15,517 nt of DNA from QQUD01 sp039029915. Lineage in GTDB: Bacteria > Chloroflexota > Anaerolineae > Promineifilales > Promineifilaceae. The position numbers and the translations under genes are program-made. Where the stretch lies: positions 1 to 15,517 of the forward strand of contig JBCCFD010000151.1 in the NCBI GenBank assembly GCA_039029915.1, in the 5' to 3' direction. Shown piece by piece: positions 14,978 through 15,517 of the stretch. The number at the start of each line of letters is the position of its first letter. The first letter of the stretch is position 1. The notes below the pieces were generated by a model. It was not told the origin of the DNA and made no database searches. It saw nothing but the letters and a program-made list of their open reading frames with translations.

Positions 14978-15401
14978 TAGAACTCCCCTTCGCAATGATT
15001 TCAGTGAATAATGCTAATATTTCGTTACTAAAGACTTTTAAAAATTATTCCAGATAAGGCATATTTAAAAACTTTGGTAACAAAGTAGTAATAATTTGTG
15101 CTGTGATAAGTGAAAACAAAAAATTTTGAAGCGGCTCCCCAAAATAAATTGTGCTTGTGTCCCATTTGAGTCAAAATCAATACGCTTGCCTCATTTGTGA
15201 ATAAACTAGAATGAGCGTAAGAAGTGTGCCTTACGGAAAATGTAACAGGCTGTGGTTTTTCAACTGATTTAGTACCCATTTACCATGTCCATACGCATTA
15301 AGCGTTGATGGATACCTCAAGAATTAGTCATTGATCTGTCACACTTATTACTTTATTACATAAGTTCCTTTAATAATGTCATGTCGAACACTATGACTTT
15401 G
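14978..15401. other. AT-rich gap upstream of the protease, no convincing gene
   Basis: About 420 nt. It must hold the protease promoter, but no -35/-10 pair stands out. Two small inverted repeats are visible: CGTAAG (15216-15221 with 15230-15235), and TCCATACGC (15288-15296) paired with GCGT...ATGGA (15302-15312) across a 2-nt bulge. An 83-codon minus-strand frame (15028-15279) has an improbable composition and was not called. Confidence 0.6.
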
Positions 15402-15517
15402 TCAAGGTGAACCAAGGACTTGAGGTGGTAAAGAAACAAAATCATGAATGAATGGTTGACGAGACCGAAGAACCGCACAAATGACACGAAGTAAGCGGTT
15501 GGCCATGTTGTTAAGAA
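15402..15517 (-). CDS. Possible transposase C-terminus, cut by window edge
   Basis: A minus-strand frame enters from the right edge and stops at 15402. It reads about 37 residues with NNMANRLLRVICAVLRSRQPF followed by a short polar tail. The ANRLLRVICAVLR pattern recalls the C-terminal helix of IS110/IS116-type (DEDD) transposases, where a conserved arginine-rich helix lies close to the stop codon. This is a resemblance from memory and the fragment is too short to be sure; the other frame on this strand is open too. If right, an insertion sequence ends within about 15290-15400. Confidence 0.4.
   Translation of the reverse strand, partial: LNNMANRLLRVICAVLRSRQPFIHDFVSLPPQVLGSP

Noticed and set aside
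15028..15279. Minus-strand 83-codon frame upstream of the protease
   Set aside because: Odd composition, no clear ribosome binding site and no recognisable domain; probably chance in AT-rich DNA.

Overview
The window is a stretch of bacterial chromosome, probably from an uncultured or little-studied member of the Chloroflexota (Anaerolineae-like). That placement is an inference. It rests on the style of the secreted S8 protease with YAWSDG repeats, the small conserved protein next to rplS, and the gene mix; there is no rRNA or other decisive marker. Base composition is mixed: housekeeping genes and the two-component/ABC block are near even GC, while 1.5-4.9 kb is clearly AT-rich.

Layout. (1) 1-1565, minus strand: a small conserved protein of 65 aa, rplS (L19) and the 5' part of murI (glutamate racemase; its 3' end lies outside the window). 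Hairpins separate these genes. (2) 1566-2203: an AT-rich gap with several inverted repeats, including a possible three-way-junction structure. (3) 2204-4831, minus: a cytoplasmic TPR-PAS hybrid histidine kinase whose C-terminal receiver has lost its phosphoacceptor Asp. (4) 4930-6657, plus: proS (prolyl-tRNA synthetase with its editing domain), divergent from the kinase and preceded by a good sigma-70-type promoter. (5) 6658-7001: a gap with two tandem hairpins whose loops are complementary, followed by a perfect 28-nt palindrome. (6) 7002-11732, minus: an operon-like block of ABC ATPase, 12-TM ABC-2 permease, LiaS/NarX-type sensor kinase and NarL/FixJ-type response regulator; the last two overlap. 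(7) 11987-14977, minus: a secreted subtilisin-family protease with two LamG-like domains inserted inside its catalytic domain and a C-terminal hexapeptide repeat; a strong terminator follows. (8) 14978-15517: non-coding sequence and, at the edge, a fragment that may be the C-terminus of a transposase.

How the parts may work together: the kinase/regulator pair probably senses an envelope or extracellular signal and controls the co-oriented ABC exporter. The protease upstream ends in its own terminator, so it is probably a separate unit. The TPR kinase has no response regulator next to it.

The most unusual features are: (a) an octamer palindrome, ACGGCCGT, found 19 times in 15.5 kb (against about 0.2 expected), recalling the cyanobacterial HIP1 repeat; (b) the split S8 protease with two internal LamG modules; (c) the double hairpin with self-complementary loops downstream of proS; (d) the palindrome-free, AT-rich kinase island, which suggests acquired DNA.
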